Shown piece by piece: positions 44,086 to 54,006 of a DNA stretch of 64,000 bases. Each line of letters opens with the position of its first letter. Position 1 is the first letter of the stretch. This DNA is from Shewanella sp. c952 (GTDB lineage Bacteria > Pseudomonadota > Gammaproteobacteria > Enterobacterales > Shewanellaceae). The stretch lies in assembly GCF_019654975.1 (NCBI RefSeq), contig NZ_BPEW01000022.1, positions 25,048-89,047 of the forward strand. Direction: 5' to 3'. Both the position numbers and the translations under genes were made by a program. The notes beneath the pieces are model-generated. The model did not search any database, was not told the DNA's origin, and saw only the letters and a program-made list of their open reading frames with translations.

Positions 44086-45649
44086 TAATCAACTTCAAGC
44101 AGATGACGAGCTAGCACAAGTGTCTAATGAGCTTGGGTTAGTTTCAGAGGCGGAAGCGGATGAAGTCTTCCACTCAACCAGTAAAGAACGCTTACCGTTT
44201 GCCTTTGCTCACCGATTCAACGCGGCTTTAGATAAAGACGAAGCGGGTATTTTGTCGCTTTATCATACTGCTGGGACGCCTTTGTCGGCACTGTTAGAGG
44301 CTCGCCGTTATAGCGGTAAATCTCTACCTCTCATTAAATTAGCAGATAGCGCCTTTGAAGCGCGCTTAACGCAAGCTTACCAAGCTAATTCGTCAGAAGC
44401 ACAGCAGATGATGGAAGATATTGGTAATGAGATGGACCTGTTCACGCTGGCCGAAGAGCTACCTCAAACAGAAGATCTGTTAGAGGGTGATGACGATGCT
44501 CCGATCATTAAATTGATCAACGCATTGTTGTCCGAAGCGATTAAAGAGGAAGCGTCCGACATTCATATTGAGACCTATGAGAAGCAACTCGTGGTGCGTT
44601 TCCGTGTTGACGGGATCTTAAAAGAGGTCTTAAAACCTAACCGCAAGCTGTCGTCGCTGTTGGTATCACGTATTAAAGTGATGGCACGTTTAGACATTGC
44701 TGAGAAGCGCGTGCCGCAAGATGGTCGTATTTCACTGCGTATTGCTGGTCGAGCGGTCGATGTGCGTGTATCAACGATGCCATCAAGTCATGGCGAGCGA
44801 GTGGTACTGCGTCTACTGGATAAAAATGCCGGCAACTTAGACCTAGTGCAACTCGGTATGACTGAAGATGTGCGGATACAGTTCGATGAGCTTATTCGTA
44901 AACCTCACGGAATTATCTTGGTTACTGGCCCAACAGGCTCCGGTAAAAGTACCACTCTATATGCCGGTCTAACCGAACTGAACTCCATTGATACCAATAT
45001 TCTTACGGTAGAAGATCCTATCGAGTATGAATTAGAAGGTATCGGCCAGACTCAAGTTAACACTAAAGTGGATATGACCTTTGCCCGTGGTTTACGTGCA
45101 ATATTACGTCAAGATCCCGATGTGGTGATGATTGGTGAAATTCGAGATCTAGAGACCGCACAAATTGCAGTGCAAGCCTCGTTAACTGGTCATATGGTTA
45201 TCTCAACGCTGCATACTAACACTGCTTCTGGCTCGATTACCCGTTTACAGGATATGGGCGTAGAACCTTTCCTTGTTTCTTCAAGTTTACTGGGTGTGCT
45301 TGCACAGCGACTGATCCGGACCTTATGTAAGCATTGTAAGGAGGAGCATGTACCTGACGAGCGCGAAAGAGAGCTGTTAGGCATTTCAGCTGATGATCCA
45401 AGTATTATTTATCGTGCTAAAGGGTGTCAGGCTTGTGGGCATAACGGCTACCGTGGTCGTACTGGTATCCATGAGTTGTTAGTGGTTGATGATGATGTAC
45501 GAGAGTTGATCCACACTGGTCGAGGCGAATTGGCGATTGAGAAGCATATACGTAAATCAGTCCCGAGTATCCGTCATGACGGTATGAGTAAAGTGCTTGC
45601 AGGGAAAACCACCCTTGAAGAAGTGCTGCGTGTGACTCGCGAGGAGTAA
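44078..45649 (+). CDS. gspE: Type II secretion ATPase GspE
   Basis: Cytoplasmic hexameric ATPase that drives pseudopilus assembly. The 523-residue protein has Walker [10 protein letters not shown] at about residues 284-292, the Asp box [16 protein letters not shown], the His box [12 protein letters not shown], and the tetracysteine zinc site (CKHC and CQAC near residues 415-450). The N-terminal part that contacts GspL is intact. Confidence 0.96.
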   Translation: MSDNQLQADDELAQVSNELGLVSEAEADEVFHSTSKERLPFAFAHRFNAALDKDEAGILSLYHTAGTPLSALLEARRYSGKSLPLIKLADSAFEARLTQAYQANSSEAQQMMEDIGNEMDLFTLAEELPQTEDLLEGDDDAPIIKLINALLSEAIKEEASDIHIETYEKQLVVRFRVDGILKEVLKPNRKLSSLLVSRIKVMARLDIAEKRVPQDGRISLRIAGRAVDVRVSTMPSSHGERVVLRLLDKNAGNLDLVQLGMTEDVRIQFDELIRKPHGIILVTGPTGSGKSTTLYAGLTELNSIDTNILTVEDPIEYELEGIGQTQVNTKVDMTFARGLRAILRQDPDVVMIGEIRDLETAQIAVQASLTGHMVISTLHTNTASGSITRLQDMGVEPFLVSSSLLGVLAQRLIRTLCKHCKEEHVPDERERELLGISADDPSIIYRAKGCQACGHNGYRGRTGIHELLVVDDDVRELIHTGRGELAIEKHIRKSVPSIRHDGMSKVLAGKTTLEEVLRVTREE

Positions 45650-45652
45650 CCA

Positions 45653-46876
45653 GTGCCAGCATTTGAATACAAAGCATTAGATAAAGCGGGTAAGCAGCAA
45701 AAAGGCGTTGTCGAAGCCGATACAGCCAGGCATGCTCGCGGCCAAATTAGAGAGTTACGTTTGATGCCACTGGAAATTACTCCGGTGGTTGAAAAAGAGA
45801 GCAAGTCTAAATCCGGTGGTGTGAGCTTTTTTAAGCGTGGCATCTCGGTTTCGGAGCTCGCATTACTCACTCGTCAAATTGCGACCCTAGTGGCAGCGGG
45901 CCTGCCGATTGAAGAGGCGCTTAAGGCCGTTGGTCAACAGTGCGAAAAAGATCGTTTAGCCAGTATGGTGATGGCGGTTCGTTCGCGTGTTGTTGAAGGT
46001 TATAGCTTGGCTGATTCAATGGCTGAGTTCCCTCACATCTTTGATGAGTTATATCGTGCGATGGTGGCATCAGGTGAAAAATCTGGTCACTTAGAAGTGG
46101 TATTAAATCGTCTTGCCGACTATACCGAGCGTCGCCAACAACTTAAAAGCAAAATGACCCAAGCGATGATCTATCCTATCGTGCTCACCTGTGTTGCTGT
46201 TGGCGTGATAGCTATCTTGCTGGCTGCAGTGGTACCAGAGGTTGTAGGTCAATTTGAGCATATGGGGCAAGAGCTGCCTTGGACTACCGAGTTGCTCATT
46301 AGCTCGTCTGATTTTATTCGTGATTATGGCCTTATCTTACTTGGGCTTATTATTGGTCTATTTGTGGTCATGAAGCGCTTGTTAGTCGTGCCTGCAAATA
46401 GAATGAAATACGATACATTGCTACTGCGCCTACCTGTGATAAGTAAGGTCAGTAAAAGCCTGAACACGGCTCGTTTTGCTAGAACATTGAGTATCTTGAC
46501 GGCCAGTTCAGTGCCACTGCTCGATGCAATGCGCATTGCTAGTGATGTATTGGTTAACGTAAAGGTTAAAGCAGCTGTTGAAGAGGCTACGTTAAGAGTG
46601 CGTGAGGGCACAAGTTTAGGGACTGCGTTGGCAAATACTAAACTTTTCCCGCCTATGATGCTCTATATGATCACCTCTGGTGAAAAAAGTGGTCAACTCG
46701 AGCAGATGCTTGAGCGAGCAGCAGATAACCAAGATCGTGAATTTGAGTCAAATGTCACTATTGCACTGGGTGTATTTGAACCCATGTTGGTTGTTAGCAT
46801 GGCGGCAATAGTGCTATTTATTGTTTTAGCTATTCTGCAGCCTATTTTGGCGCTGAATAATATGATCAGTGGTTAA
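45653..46876 (+). CDS. gspF: Type II secretion inner-membrane platform protein GspF
   Basis: A 407-residue polytopic protein with three membrane helices and two repeated GspF domains, the first at ALLTRQIATLVAAGLPIEEAL and the second at ARTLSILTASSVPLLDAM. The start is GTG, with GGAG 6 bases upstream and only three bases after the gspE stop. Confidence 0.95.
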   Translation: MPAFEYKALDKAGKQQKGVVEADTARHARGQIRELRLMPLEITPVVEKESKSKSGGVSFFKRGISVSELALLTRQIATLVAAGLPIEEALKAVGQQCEKDRLASMVMAVRSRVVEGYSLADSMAEFPHIFDELYRAMVASGEKSGHLEVVLNRLADYTERRQQLKSKMTQAMIYPIVLTCVAVGVIAILLAAVVPEVVGQFEHMGQELPWTTELLISSSDFIRDYGLILLGLIIGLFVVMKRLLVVPANRMKYDTLLLRLPVISKVSKSLNTARFARTLSILTASSVPLLDAMRIASDVLVNVKVKAAVEEATLRVREGTSLGTALANTKLFPPMMLYMITSGEKSGQLEQMLERAADNQDREFESNVTIALGVFEPMLVVSMAAIVLFIVLAILQPILALNNMISG

Positions 46877-46940
46877 CCGTTTCGATGTTGGCATTGCCAT
46901 TCGAGAAATATGTAAGTAATTCAGTTAAAGGAAGTTTTTA

Positions 46941-47375
46941 ATGCAAACTCGTAATAAGCAAAAAGGTTTCACGCTTTTAGAAGTGATGGTCGTTATTGTT
47001 ATTCTAGGTATTTTAGCCTCAATGGTGGTACCAAACCTAATGGGTAACAAAGATAAAGCTGACCAACAGAAAGCTGTTTCAGATATTGTGGCGCTAGAAA
47101 ATGCGTTAGATATGTATCGTTTAGATAACAGTATCTATCCATCTACAGAACAAGGTTTAGAAGCATTAGTACAGAAGCCAACCATGTCGCCTGAGCCACG
47201 TAACTACCGTGAAGATGGCTATGTTAAGCGCTTGCCACAAGATCCATGGCGCAATGATTACCTGCTTTTAAGTCCAGGTGAAAACGGTAAGTTAGATATC
47301 TTTAGTGCAGGTCCTGATGGCCAACCAGGTACTGAAGATGACATCGGTAATTGGAACTTACAGAACTTCCAATAA
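46941..47375 (+). CDS. gspG: Major pseudopilin GspG
   Basis: Main subunit of the type II secretion pseudopilus, 144 residues. The short leader ends KQKG, cut before FTLLEVMVVIVILGILA; Glu5 of the mature protein is present. The calcium loop near the C-terminus (FSAGPDGQPGTEDDIGNW) is conserved. It is separated from gspF by a 64-base gap, longer than elsewhere in the operon, with AAAGGAAG ahead of the ATG. Confidence 0.96.
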   Translation: MQTRNKQKGFTLLEVMVVIVILGILASMVVPNLMGNKDKADQQKAVSDIVALENALDMYRLDNSIYPSTEQGLEALVQKPTMSPEPRNYREDGYVKRLPQDPWRNDYLLLSPGENGKLDIFSAGPDGQPGTEDDIGNWNLQNFQ

Positions 47376-47376
47376 G

Positions 47377-47970
47377 ATGACATTACCAGCAGCGCGTCAA
47401 GTTCGCCAAACGGGCTTCACCTTAATGGAGGTGTTGCTCGTTGTGCTACTTATGGGATTAGCGGCATCGGCGGTTACCTTGAGTATGGGCGGTGGTGGTC
47501 AAAAGCAATCACTCGACCGCTTGGCGCAGCAGTTTATGATGTCCTCGGAAATGGTATTGGATGAAACTGTCCTCAGTGGCCATTTTATCGGTATTGTCAT
47601 TGAAGAAGACAGCTATGAGTATGTCTTCTATGACGAAGAGGGTAACTGGAAGCCGCTAGAGCAAGATAGGTTGTTAGCGAACAGGCAGATGGAGCCGGGT
47701 ATTGAGCTGGTTTTGGTGCTTGATGGTTTGCCGCTGGTGCAAGAGGATGAAGAGCAAGATAGTTGGTTTGATGAGCCATTAATCGAAAAGTCTGCCGACG
47801 AAAAAAAGAAGTATCCGGAGCCACAAATTCTACTATTCCCAAGTGGTGAAATGAGTGCATTTGAGCTCGCTTTTGTTGCTAAAGACGAAATGGGTAAAGA
47901 GATCGAAGTCGTAGTCGTAGGCGATTCATTAGGTCGATTGAAACTGAATTATGAAGATGATGATCGTTAA
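47377..47970 (+). CDS. gspH: Minor pseudopilin GspH
   Basis: A 197-residue minor pseudopilin. The prepilin site is RQTG before FTLMEVLLVVLLMGLAASA. The proposed start (47377, MTLPAARQ) lies one base after the gspG stop; an in-frame ATG further upstream lies inside gspG. The insert SWFDEPLIEKSADEKKKYPE is charged and longer than in some relatives. Confidence 0.9.
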   Translation: MTLPAARQVRQTGFTLMEVLLVVLLMGLAASAVTLSMGGGGQKQSLDRLAQQFMMSSEMVLDETVLSGHFIGIVIEEDSYEYVFYDEEGNWKPLEQDRLLANRQMEPGIELVLVLDGLPLVQEDEEQDSWFDEPLIEKSADEKKKYPEPQILLFPSGEMSAFELAFVAKDEMGKEIEVVVVGDSLGRLKLNYEDDDR

Positions 47971-48386
47971 TGGTTTTCTACAAACGCCAATCCCTCATCA
48001 AAAAGCGCCTGCCTATGTCTGTTAAGCAGCGCGGAATGACCTTGCTTGAAGTCATCGTTGCTTTGGCGGTTTTTTCAATTGCCGCAGTATCCATAACTAA
48101 AAGCCTGGGCGAGCAGATGGCCAATATGCCGATATTGGAAGAGCGCACTATGGCGCAATGGGTTGCCCATAATCAAATGGTAGAAGCGCGTTTAGAGCCC
48201 AAATTTCCCGATATCGGTCGTAAAGATGGCCAAGAGCAGTTAGCGGGTAAAGACTGGTATTGGCGCAAAGAGGTTGTGAAGACAACCGATGATAATTTTA
48301 GAATGATCCGGATCACCATTAGCGATGATGATCGCTTTGGTCGTGTTATTGCTGAGGTAAGTAGTTATGTCCTCAAGTCGGATTAA
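47970..48386 (+). CDS. gspI: Minor pseudopilin GspI
   Basis: A 138-residue tip pseudopilin. KQRG precedes MTLLEVIVALAVFSIAA; glutamate 5 is present. The first ATG shares one base with the gspH stop (TAATG), giving a 22-residue leader; a second ATG (MSVKQRG) at 48015 would give the more usual 7-residue leader, but neither has a good ribosome binding site. It overlaps gspJ by 20 bases. Confidence 0.9.
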   Translation: MVFYKRQSLIKKRLPMSVKQRGMTLLEVIVALAVFSIAAVSITKSLGEQMANMPILEERTMAQWVAHNQMVEARLEPKFPDIGRKDGQEQLAGKDWYWRKEVVKTTDDNFRMIRITISDDDRFGRVIAEVSSYVLKSD

Positions 48387-49110
48387 ACCTAGCGGCGGCT
48401 TTACGCTGTTAGAAATGCTGATCGCTATTGCGATATTTGCCCTAATAGGGCTTGCGGCAAATACGGTGCTACATACCGTAATGCAAAACGATACGGTTAC
48501 CCGTGAATTCGCCGCTAAGTTAAAAGCGATGCAGCAAGGTTTTGGCATTATTGAGCGTGACCTTAACCAGATGGTAGCTCGCACCCCTAGATTACTTGAA
48601 GGTGGCCGTGCCACCACTGTGTTTCAGACTGGCGATAACATGCTCGATTCAGAATCTGAGTCGTTAGTGTTTTTCCGTTTAGGTTGGTTAAATCCTGATG
48701 GATTACTGCCTAGAGGCAGTTTGCAGTCAGTTGCTTATGTGGTTATAGAAGGGAATTTGGAACGTTGGTATTACCCATATCCTGAGCCCGAAATTGGTGC
48801 CGAGCCGATTAAAACGATTGTGATGAAAAAGGTGATTTCGGTTGAGTATGCTTTTTTCAGTGATGATAAGTGGGAACGAAAAACTGATGCTACCAAGCTG
48901 CCTAAAGCGATCGCTATGGAAATAGAGTTCGAGGATATAGGCAAGGTGCAGCGTAAGTTCTTATTGCCGACAGGTGCCCCCGCTGGAAGTAATAACAGTG
49001 GCGGTAATAACAACGGCGGTAATAATAACGGCGGTAATAATAACAGCGGTAATAACAACGGCGGCAATAATAACGGTGGCAGCAGTACAGAGGATGGTAA
49101 GACAGGGTGA
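48367..49110 (+). CDS. gspJ: Minor pseudopilin GspJ with an Asn/Gly-rich tail
   Basis: A 247-residue tip pseudopilin. SGG precedes FTLLEMLIAIAIFALIG. The globular part ends near residue 205. The last about 40 residues are a low-complexity run of N and G (units like GGNNNGGNNN) encoded by near-perfect GGTAATAACAAC-type repeats at 48990-49080. The tail is unusual for the family and may vary in length between strains. Confidence 0.93.
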   Translation: MSSSRIKPSGGFTLLEMLIAIAIFALIGLAANTVLHTVMQNDTVTREFAAKLKAMQQGFGIIERDLNQMVARTPRLLEGGRATTVFQTGDNMLDSESESLVFFRLGWLNPDGLLPRGSLQSVAYVVIEGNLERWYYPYPEPEIGAEPIKTIVMKKVISVEYAFFSDDKWERKTDATKLPKAIAMEIEFEDIGKVQRKFLLPTGAPAGSNNSGGNNNGGNNNGGNNNSGNNNGGNNNGGSSTEDGKTG

Positions 49111-50105
49111 ATAATTCCTTAACCATGCCAACTAAACAAAGAGGCGTTGCGTTGATCGTGGTGTTGTTGATTGTGGCGTTAGTCGCGATTATTGCGACTA
49201 ATATCACCTCTAGAAACCAGTTGTCTGTTAGGCGCACCATCAATTTGGCGCAGTATGATCAAGCTTTTTGGTATGCCATATCAGCTGAAGAGATCGCCAA
49301 GAAAGTATTGAAACAAGATTTAGAAGATTCTGATACTGTGCACATGCAGCAGTATTGGGCCCAAGCAGATGTGATTTTCCCAGCAGAGAATGGCGAGATA
49401 GCAGGTAAAATCAGTGATATGCAATCATGCTTTAACGTGAATGCATTGTCACAGACGACTAAGAAAGTTGAAAATAGTCAACCTAAAATGCCACTGCCAG
49501 TGATTCAGTTTAAAGGGCTGTTAGTCGCTCTAGGGATGGACGATTTTGCCGCGGAGCGCTTATCGCAAACCTTAAAAGATTATATTGATGAAGATATGAC
49601 GGCGAGCCCTTACGGTGCAGAAGATGCAGAGTATGAGGCGCGAAATGTACCTTATCGTGCAGCTAATACCTTGATGAGCCATAAGAGTGAGTTGCGTGCT
49701 GTTATGGGGTTCACGCAAGATATCTATCTCAAGATTGCACCGTATGTGTGTGCACTACCAGGTAATACAACACAAGTATTAAATGTTAATACTGTGCCGG
49801 TAGAGCATGCCGCGCTGATTGCGGGCATGTTAGACAATAAAATTTCTGTTGGTGAGGCTGAAAGTATCATCAACCAACGTCCTGGCGATGGTTATGAAAC
49901 AGTAGATAAGTTTTGGGAAAACTCCTCTATTGCTAGCCTCGCTGGCGATGCACAACTTAAATCGAGTTTTGGCGTGACCAGTAGCTATTTTTTATTGGAA
50001 GCGGGCGCTAAAGTCGATAATGCCGTATTTAGGCTTGAGAGTGTACTCAATGGCGATGGCAGAACGCTAAATGTGTTATCCCGTCAGTTTGGCGGACAAA
50101 AATAA
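49107..50105 (+). CDS. gspK: Minor pseudopilin GspK
   Basis: The 332-residue largest minor pseudopilin, capping the tip. KQRG precedes VALIVVLLIVALVAIIA; the usual glutamate at +5 is replaced by V, as is typical for GspK. The GTG start at 49107 overlaps the gspJ stop (GTGA). An ATG six codons later is the alternative. Conserved DYIDED and NVNTVP segments are present. Confidence 0.93.
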   Translation: MNNSLTMPTKQRGVALIVVLLIVALVAIIATNITSRNQLSVRRTINLAQYDQAFWYAISAEEIAKKVLKQDLEDSDTVHMQQYWAQADVIFPAENGEIAGKISDMQSCFNVNALSQTTKKVENSQPKMPLPVIQFKGLLVALGMDDFAAERLSQTLKDYIDEDMTASPYGAEDAEYEARNVPYRAANTLMSHKSELRAVMGFTQDIYLKIAPYVCALPGNTTQVLNVNTVPVEHAALIAGMLDNKISVGEAESIINQRPGDGYETVDKFWENSSIASLAGDAQLKSSFGVTSSYFLLEAGAKVDNAVFRLESVLNGDGRTLNVLSRQFGGQK

Positions 50106-50151
50106 CAACAGTCCTTTAAGCAAAATTAAAGAGACTCGTGGAGACAGATCA

Positions 50152-51342
50152 GTGAGTGAAAGACTATTCATCCGTTTAGGACAATCCTTTGAGCAACCGT
50201 GTTCGTGGCTCGTTTGGTCTGAACAGGAACAAGAAATAATAGGTTCTGGCGAACTTAGTGATGCCAGCGCACTATCGACTCTGACTGAAAGAGCAGCTAA
50301 TCGTGCAGTTGACGTATTAGTCCCGGCATCTAGCATCACTTTGACTGCAGTGGATCTGCCAGAAAAAGGCCAGCGTCAGGCGATTAAAGCACTGCCATTT
50401 ATGCTCGAAGAGAATTTAGCGCAAGATGTAGAAGAGCTGCATTTTGTGGTTGGTCCTCGTGAAGGCGATGCGCTCAATATTGCAGTAGTTGCTCACGAGC
50501 AGATGCAAAACTGGATAGAGTGGCTCGCGGAAGCTGGATTGAAAGCTAAGTGTATTGTGCCAGACTGTCTTGCTCTGCCTTTGGCTGAATGTGATTGGGC
50601 GGCTATTACTTTTGGGCAGGAGATTTTGCTACGAACAGGCCAAGGCAGTGGTGTAAGCCTTGAGCAAGAGTGGCTCGAGATGGCGTTACCACAACTCTTG
50701 CCTGACAGCGAAGAGGCTACCACAGTTGCTGGGTATACCGAACTTGCTTTGGCAGGCACCGCTATAAAAGCACAACCTCTAGACTTACCTATGTTGGTGT
50801 TAGCGCGCGGTATGCTTAATGCGCCAATGAACCTTCTATCAGGTGTTTATCAGCCTAAGCGTGAATACGGCAAGCATCTTAGCCTTTGGCGTAATGCTGC
50901 CATTATATTTGCGGTTGTGGTGGTGTTAGCGCTAGTGAATAAAGGCCTTAATATTCACCAAATGAATGCTAAAGCGGATGTGGTAAGACTACAGAGCGAA
51001 CAGATCTACAAGCAAGTGGTACCAGGTAGTTCACGAGTGGTTAATCTGCGCGCGCAAATGGATAGTCATGTAAGAAAAATGCAAGGTGGCGGCAGCGGCA
51101 CTGAGTTTTTCAGCATGCTTGAAGGCACTCAAGCAGCGTTTGAGCAAGTACAAGATTTAAAACCGACCACATTGCGTTTTGACAGTAATCGTGGCGAACT
51201 GCGGATGCAGATTAAAGCTAAGAACTATGCACAAATTGAGAAGTTTAAAGAGATAATATCTCGCAAATACAAGCTCGATGGTGGCGCGATGAACAGTGGT
51301 GAGTCAGAAGTCACCAGCACCTTAACCATTAGGAGCAAATAA
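50152..51342 (+). CDS. gspL: Type II secretion protein GspL
   Basis: A 396-residue bitopic protein that recruits GspE. The N-terminal cytoplasmic actin-like domain is followed by a membrane helix (LWRNAAIIFAVVVVLALVN, about residue 255) and a periplasmic ferredoxin-like part. The start is the GTG at 50152 (MSERLFIRL), with GGAG 8 bases upstream; the longer frame from 50071 overlaps gspK and has no such site. Confidence 0.93.
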   Translation: MSERLFIRLGQSFEQPCSWLVWSEQEQEIIGSGELSDASALSTLTERAANRAVDVLVPASSITLTAVDLPEKGQRQAIKALPFMLEENLAQDVEELHFVVGPREGDALNIAVVAHEQMQNWIEWLAEAGLKAKCIVPDCLALPLAECDWAAITFGQEILLRTGQGSGVSLEQEWLEMALPQLLPDSEEATTVAGYTELALAGTAIKAQPLDLPMLVLARGMLNAPMNLLSGVYQPKREYGKHLSLWRNAAIIFAVVVVLALVNKGLNIHQMNAKADVVRLQSEQIYKQVVPGSSRVVNLRAQMDSHVRKMQGGGSGTEFFSMLEGTQAAFEQVQDLKPTTLRFDSNRGELRMQIKAKNYAQIEKFKEIISRKYKLDGGAMNSGESEVTSTLTIRSK

Positions 51343-51343
51343 G

Positions 51344-51820
51344 ATGGATAATCTTAAAGTATGGTGGGCGGGCTTGATCCTGCGTGAAAAGCAGATGGTT
51401 AGCGCTTGTGGCGTAGTCTTAGTTATAGGTATTTTGTATTGGGGTGTTTGGACGCCAATCGCCAATGCCGAAACCGATGCTGAGCGTAATCTTGAAGGCC
51501 AGCTCAATACTCTCAATTATGTAAAGCAGACCGCGAATCGTATTGCTGGCTTGAAACAAACAAGCCAAGGCAGTGCTTTTAAAGGCAGCTTAAGCGCTGC
51601 GGTTAACCAAACTGCGGGTAGCTTTGGTTTAACAATTACTCGTATGCAGCCACAAGGTAATAAAATTCAAGTATGGATGGACGAAGTGCCCTTTGATACT
51701 TTGCTGAGCTATCTCAATGAGCTGGTTCAAAACCAAGGTTTATCATTAGAGAGCTTGGATGTGGCTGAATCCGATACCCCAGGTTTCGTTAATGTTCGCC
51801 GAATTCAGTTATCCAAGTAG
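51344..51820 (+). CDS. gspM: Type II secretion protein GspM
   Basis: A 158-residue bitopic platform protein. One membrane helix (MVSACGVVLVIGILYWGVW) follows the short N-terminal WWAGLILREKQ. The periplasmic part binds GspL. The start lies one base after the gspL stop, with AGGAGC overlapping the gspL end as ribosome binding site. Confidence 0.93.
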   Translation: MDNLKVWWAGLILREKQMVSACGVVLVIGILYWGVWTPIANAETDAERNLEGQLNTLNYVKQTANRIAGLKQTSQGSAFKGSLSAAVNQTAGSFGLTITRMQPQGNKIQVWMDEVPFDTLLSYLNELVQNQGLSLESLDVAESDTPGFVNVRRIQLSK

Positions 51821-51829
51821 GATGTTGTT

Positions 51830-52588
51830 GTGAAATTAGTAAAAAAAATCGCGCTAGGCTTTTTCATCTATTTGGTTTTTTTAGTGGTGTTATTTCCCGC
51901 TAGCATGGCAGTGAAGCTTGCACCTATACCGGCTAATACGGTTATTAGTGGTGTATCTGGCACTATTTGGTCTGGCAGTATCGACTCTTTGACTGTGCAA
52001 AAACGTCAGCTTGAAATGGTGCGCTGGGACTTGAGTGTTGCTTCACTGTTGATGGGAACGGTTAAGGCCGATATTAGTATAGGAAGTCGCAGTAGCGCCG
52101 TTAATGGTAAAGCTGTAGTGGCGTATTCTTTTGCTGGGCTTGACGTTAGCGCGCTGCGCTTTGAAGCGCCGAGTGACTTTTTGTTAGGTAATACTCGACT
52201 ACCGTTTAGAACTGAAATTAAAGGTGATGTAAGCGCCTTAGTCGATACCTTTGAACAAGGGTTACCTTGGTGCGAACAGTTATCGGGTAAGCTGTTTTTA
52301 AACAAAGTACAAGTGACTAATCAGTTTGGTAATTATCCATTAGGCGATATCGCTTTAGGTTTAAGCTGTATCGATGGCCAAGTGCAATTGGCGACAGATG
52401 AAAAGCTTAATGGCCTAGGCTTAGACGGGTCTATTTTGTTGGCTGATAATAAGATGATGCAGGTGAATGCCAAGATCCGTGAGGTTAATACACAGCCTGA
52501 TGACCTGAAAAAAGCACTTGGATTCCTAGGCAAGAAAGATAGCCAAGGTTACTACCCAATTACCTATCAAGGTCGACTACCTATCTAG
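51830..52588 (+). CDS. gspN: Type II secretion protein GspN
   Basis: A 252-residue protein with one N-terminal helix (LGFFIYLVFLVVLFPASMAV) and a periplasmic domain with VISGVSGTIWSGSIDSL, typical of GspN. It is not essential in all type II systems. The start is GTG with AGGATG upstream. Last gene of the operon; a terminator follows. No gspO/prepilin peptidase gene is present here, so processing relies on one elsewhere. Confidence 0.92.
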   Translation: MKLVKKIALGFFIYLVFLVVLFPASMAVKLAPIPANTVISGVSGTIWSGSIDSLTVQKRQLEMVRWDLSVASLLMGTVKADISIGSRSSAVNGKAVVAYSFAGLDVSALRFEAPSDFLLGNTRLPFRTEIKGDVSALVDTFEQGLPWCEQLSGKLFLNKVQVTNQFGNYPLGDIALGLSCIDGQVQLATDEKLNGLGLDGSILLADNKMMQVNAKIREVNTQPDDLKKALGFLGKKDSQGYYPITYQGRLPI

Positions 52589-52612
52589 GTTTATCGCTCC
52601 TGTAAAAATGTT

Positions 52613-52641
52613 AAAAAAGGCACTTTAAAGGTGCCTTTTTT
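52613..52641. terminator. Bidirectional terminator ending the gsp operon
   Basis: AAAAAAGGCAC and GTGCCTTTTTT pair around a seven-base loop (TTTAAAG). It serves gspN and the convergent yrfG. Confidence 0.9.
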
Positions 52642-52643
52642 GA

Positions 52644-53312
52644 TCAAACTTGTTTGAGCAATTCATGCAATAGCTGATGGTAATCGTCTATTGCAGGGAA
52701 GTCGCTAAATAGCTTATTTGGCTTTTGGCTATCTGGGTTTGCCACACCTAATTGATGGCCGACTCCGGCGAGTTTAGCTGCAGCTAAAATGGTTTCGTTG
52801 TCATCAATGAATAAGCAGCGACTTGGATCTAGATCAAAGCGTTCAAATAGTTGTTGCCAAAACAGTGGATGCTCTTTGGGGTAACCTGTTTCATGGCTAG
52901 ATATCATTGCGTCTAAGCCTAAAGCTAAATCGGTATGCGCCAATTTGAGTGTTAAGCCCTTCGGGTGAGCATTGGTTACTAGAATTCGCTTTTTGTTGGC
53001 TTTTTCTAGCGCATACAGAAATGGCAAGCTGTCTTGGCGCAACTGGATCTTCTCCACTAAGGTTTTGTGCAGGGTCATAATATCGAGCCCCATCTGTTGC
53101 TCCCAATAATCTAAACAGTACCAATCTAGTGTACCGTCCACCTTTTGGTAGTTTGCTTCAACCCACTCCATTGCGGCACTTTCCGAGATATTACGTTGCT
53201 CACTCAGCGCTTTTGGGATCAAACTGAGCCAAAAATGATTATCAAAATGCAGGTCGAGTAGGGTGCCGTCCATATCAAGTAAAACAGTATCAATATCGTG
53301 CCATGGAAACAT
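52644..53312 (-). CDS. yrfG: HAD-family GMP/IMP 5'-nucleotidase YrfG
   Basis: A 222-residue haloacid-dehalogenase phosphatase acting on purine nucleotides. Motif I is VLLDMDGTLLDLHFDN, motif II the ILVTNAHPKG region and motif III FIDDNETILAAAKLAG. The sequence and the nudE neighbour match YrfG of E. coli. Confidence 0.9.
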   Translation of the reverse strand: MFPWHDIDTVLLDMDGTLLDLHFDNHFWLSLIPKALSEQRNISESAAMEWVEANYQKVDGTLDWYCLDYWEQQMGLDIMTLHKTLVEKIQLRQDSLPFLYALEKANKKRILVTNAHPKGLTLKLAHTDLALGLDAMISSHETGYPKEHPLFWQQLFERFDLDPSRCLFIDDNETILAAAKLAGVGHQLGVANPDSQKPNKLFSDFPAIDDYHQLLHELLKQV

Positions 53313-53420
53313 AGTTAGATGATCCTAGTAAATTCAGGTTGTAGATTGGAGCTAGAATAGTAAGATTGTAACTGATCTCAGCAACTATCTGCGGGAAAGA
53401 TCAATCGCCATAGGATGTGT

Positions 53421-53975
53421 ATGACTATCAAGAAGGTTAAACCGGAAATATTGCATGCTGAAGTAGTGGCTAAAAGCCGACTATTTCAGATTGAACAGCT
53501 GCATTTAAGGTTTTCAAATCAAGTTGAGCGTCAATATGAGCGGATGAAAGGTAACAATCGTGGCGCTGTGATGGTAGTACCTGTACTTGGTAATAAACAG
53601 TTATTATTAGGGCGGGAGTATGCAGCGGGTACTCACAGTTATGAGCTTGGCTTTCCAAAAGGGCTAATTGATCCAGGTGAGACCGCAGCGGAGGCTGCTA
53701 ATCGAGAGTTGCAGGAAGAGATTGGCTACGGCTCAAATAAACTGACTCACTTAATGGAGTTGAGCCTCGCGCCAGGTTATTTTGCCAGCAAAATGCAGAT
53801 ATTTTTAGCTGAAGAGCTGTATCAAAGTGAATTGGAAGGTGATGAACCTGAGCCGATAGACATGGTTCCATGGCCATTGGAGCAGTGGCAGGATTTATTG
53901 CAAGAGCAGGATTTTTCAGAGTCTCGCAGTGTAAGTGCTTTATTTTTAGCGCAAAAGCATCTACAACTGAAGTAG
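53421..53975 (+). CDS. nudE: ADP-compounds Nudix hydrolase NudE
   Basis: Hydrolyses ADP-ribose, AP3A and NADH. The 184-residue protein carries the Nudix box GFPKGLIDPGETAAEAANRE followed by LQEEIGYG, near residues 75-100. The ATG at 53421 has AGGA 5 bases upstream; the ATG two codons earlier is too close. Divergent from yrfG and just upstream of cysQ. Confidence 0.92.
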   Translation: MTIKKVKPEILHAEVVAKSRLFQIEQLHLRFSNQVERQYERMKGNNRGAVMVVPVLGNKQLLLGREYAAGTHSYELGFPKGLIDPGETAAEAANRELQEEIGYGSNKLTHLMELSLAPGYFASKMQIFLAEELYQSELEGDEPEPIDMVPWPLEQWQDLLQEQDFSESRSVSALFLAQKHLQLK

Positions 53976-54006
53976 CTTAACTAATATAACCGGGTAGTAA
54001 GTAGTT

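Noticed and set aside
46324..46611. 95-codon minus-strand frame inside gspF, and similar long shadows across the gsp operon
   Set aside because: They lie wholly within well-supported genes on the other strand and lack ribosome binding sites or recognisable domains.
48990..49080. Short regular repeats considered as a CRISPR array
   Set aside because: Units are about 9-15 bases with no spacers and are in frame within gspJ, encoding Asn/Gly.
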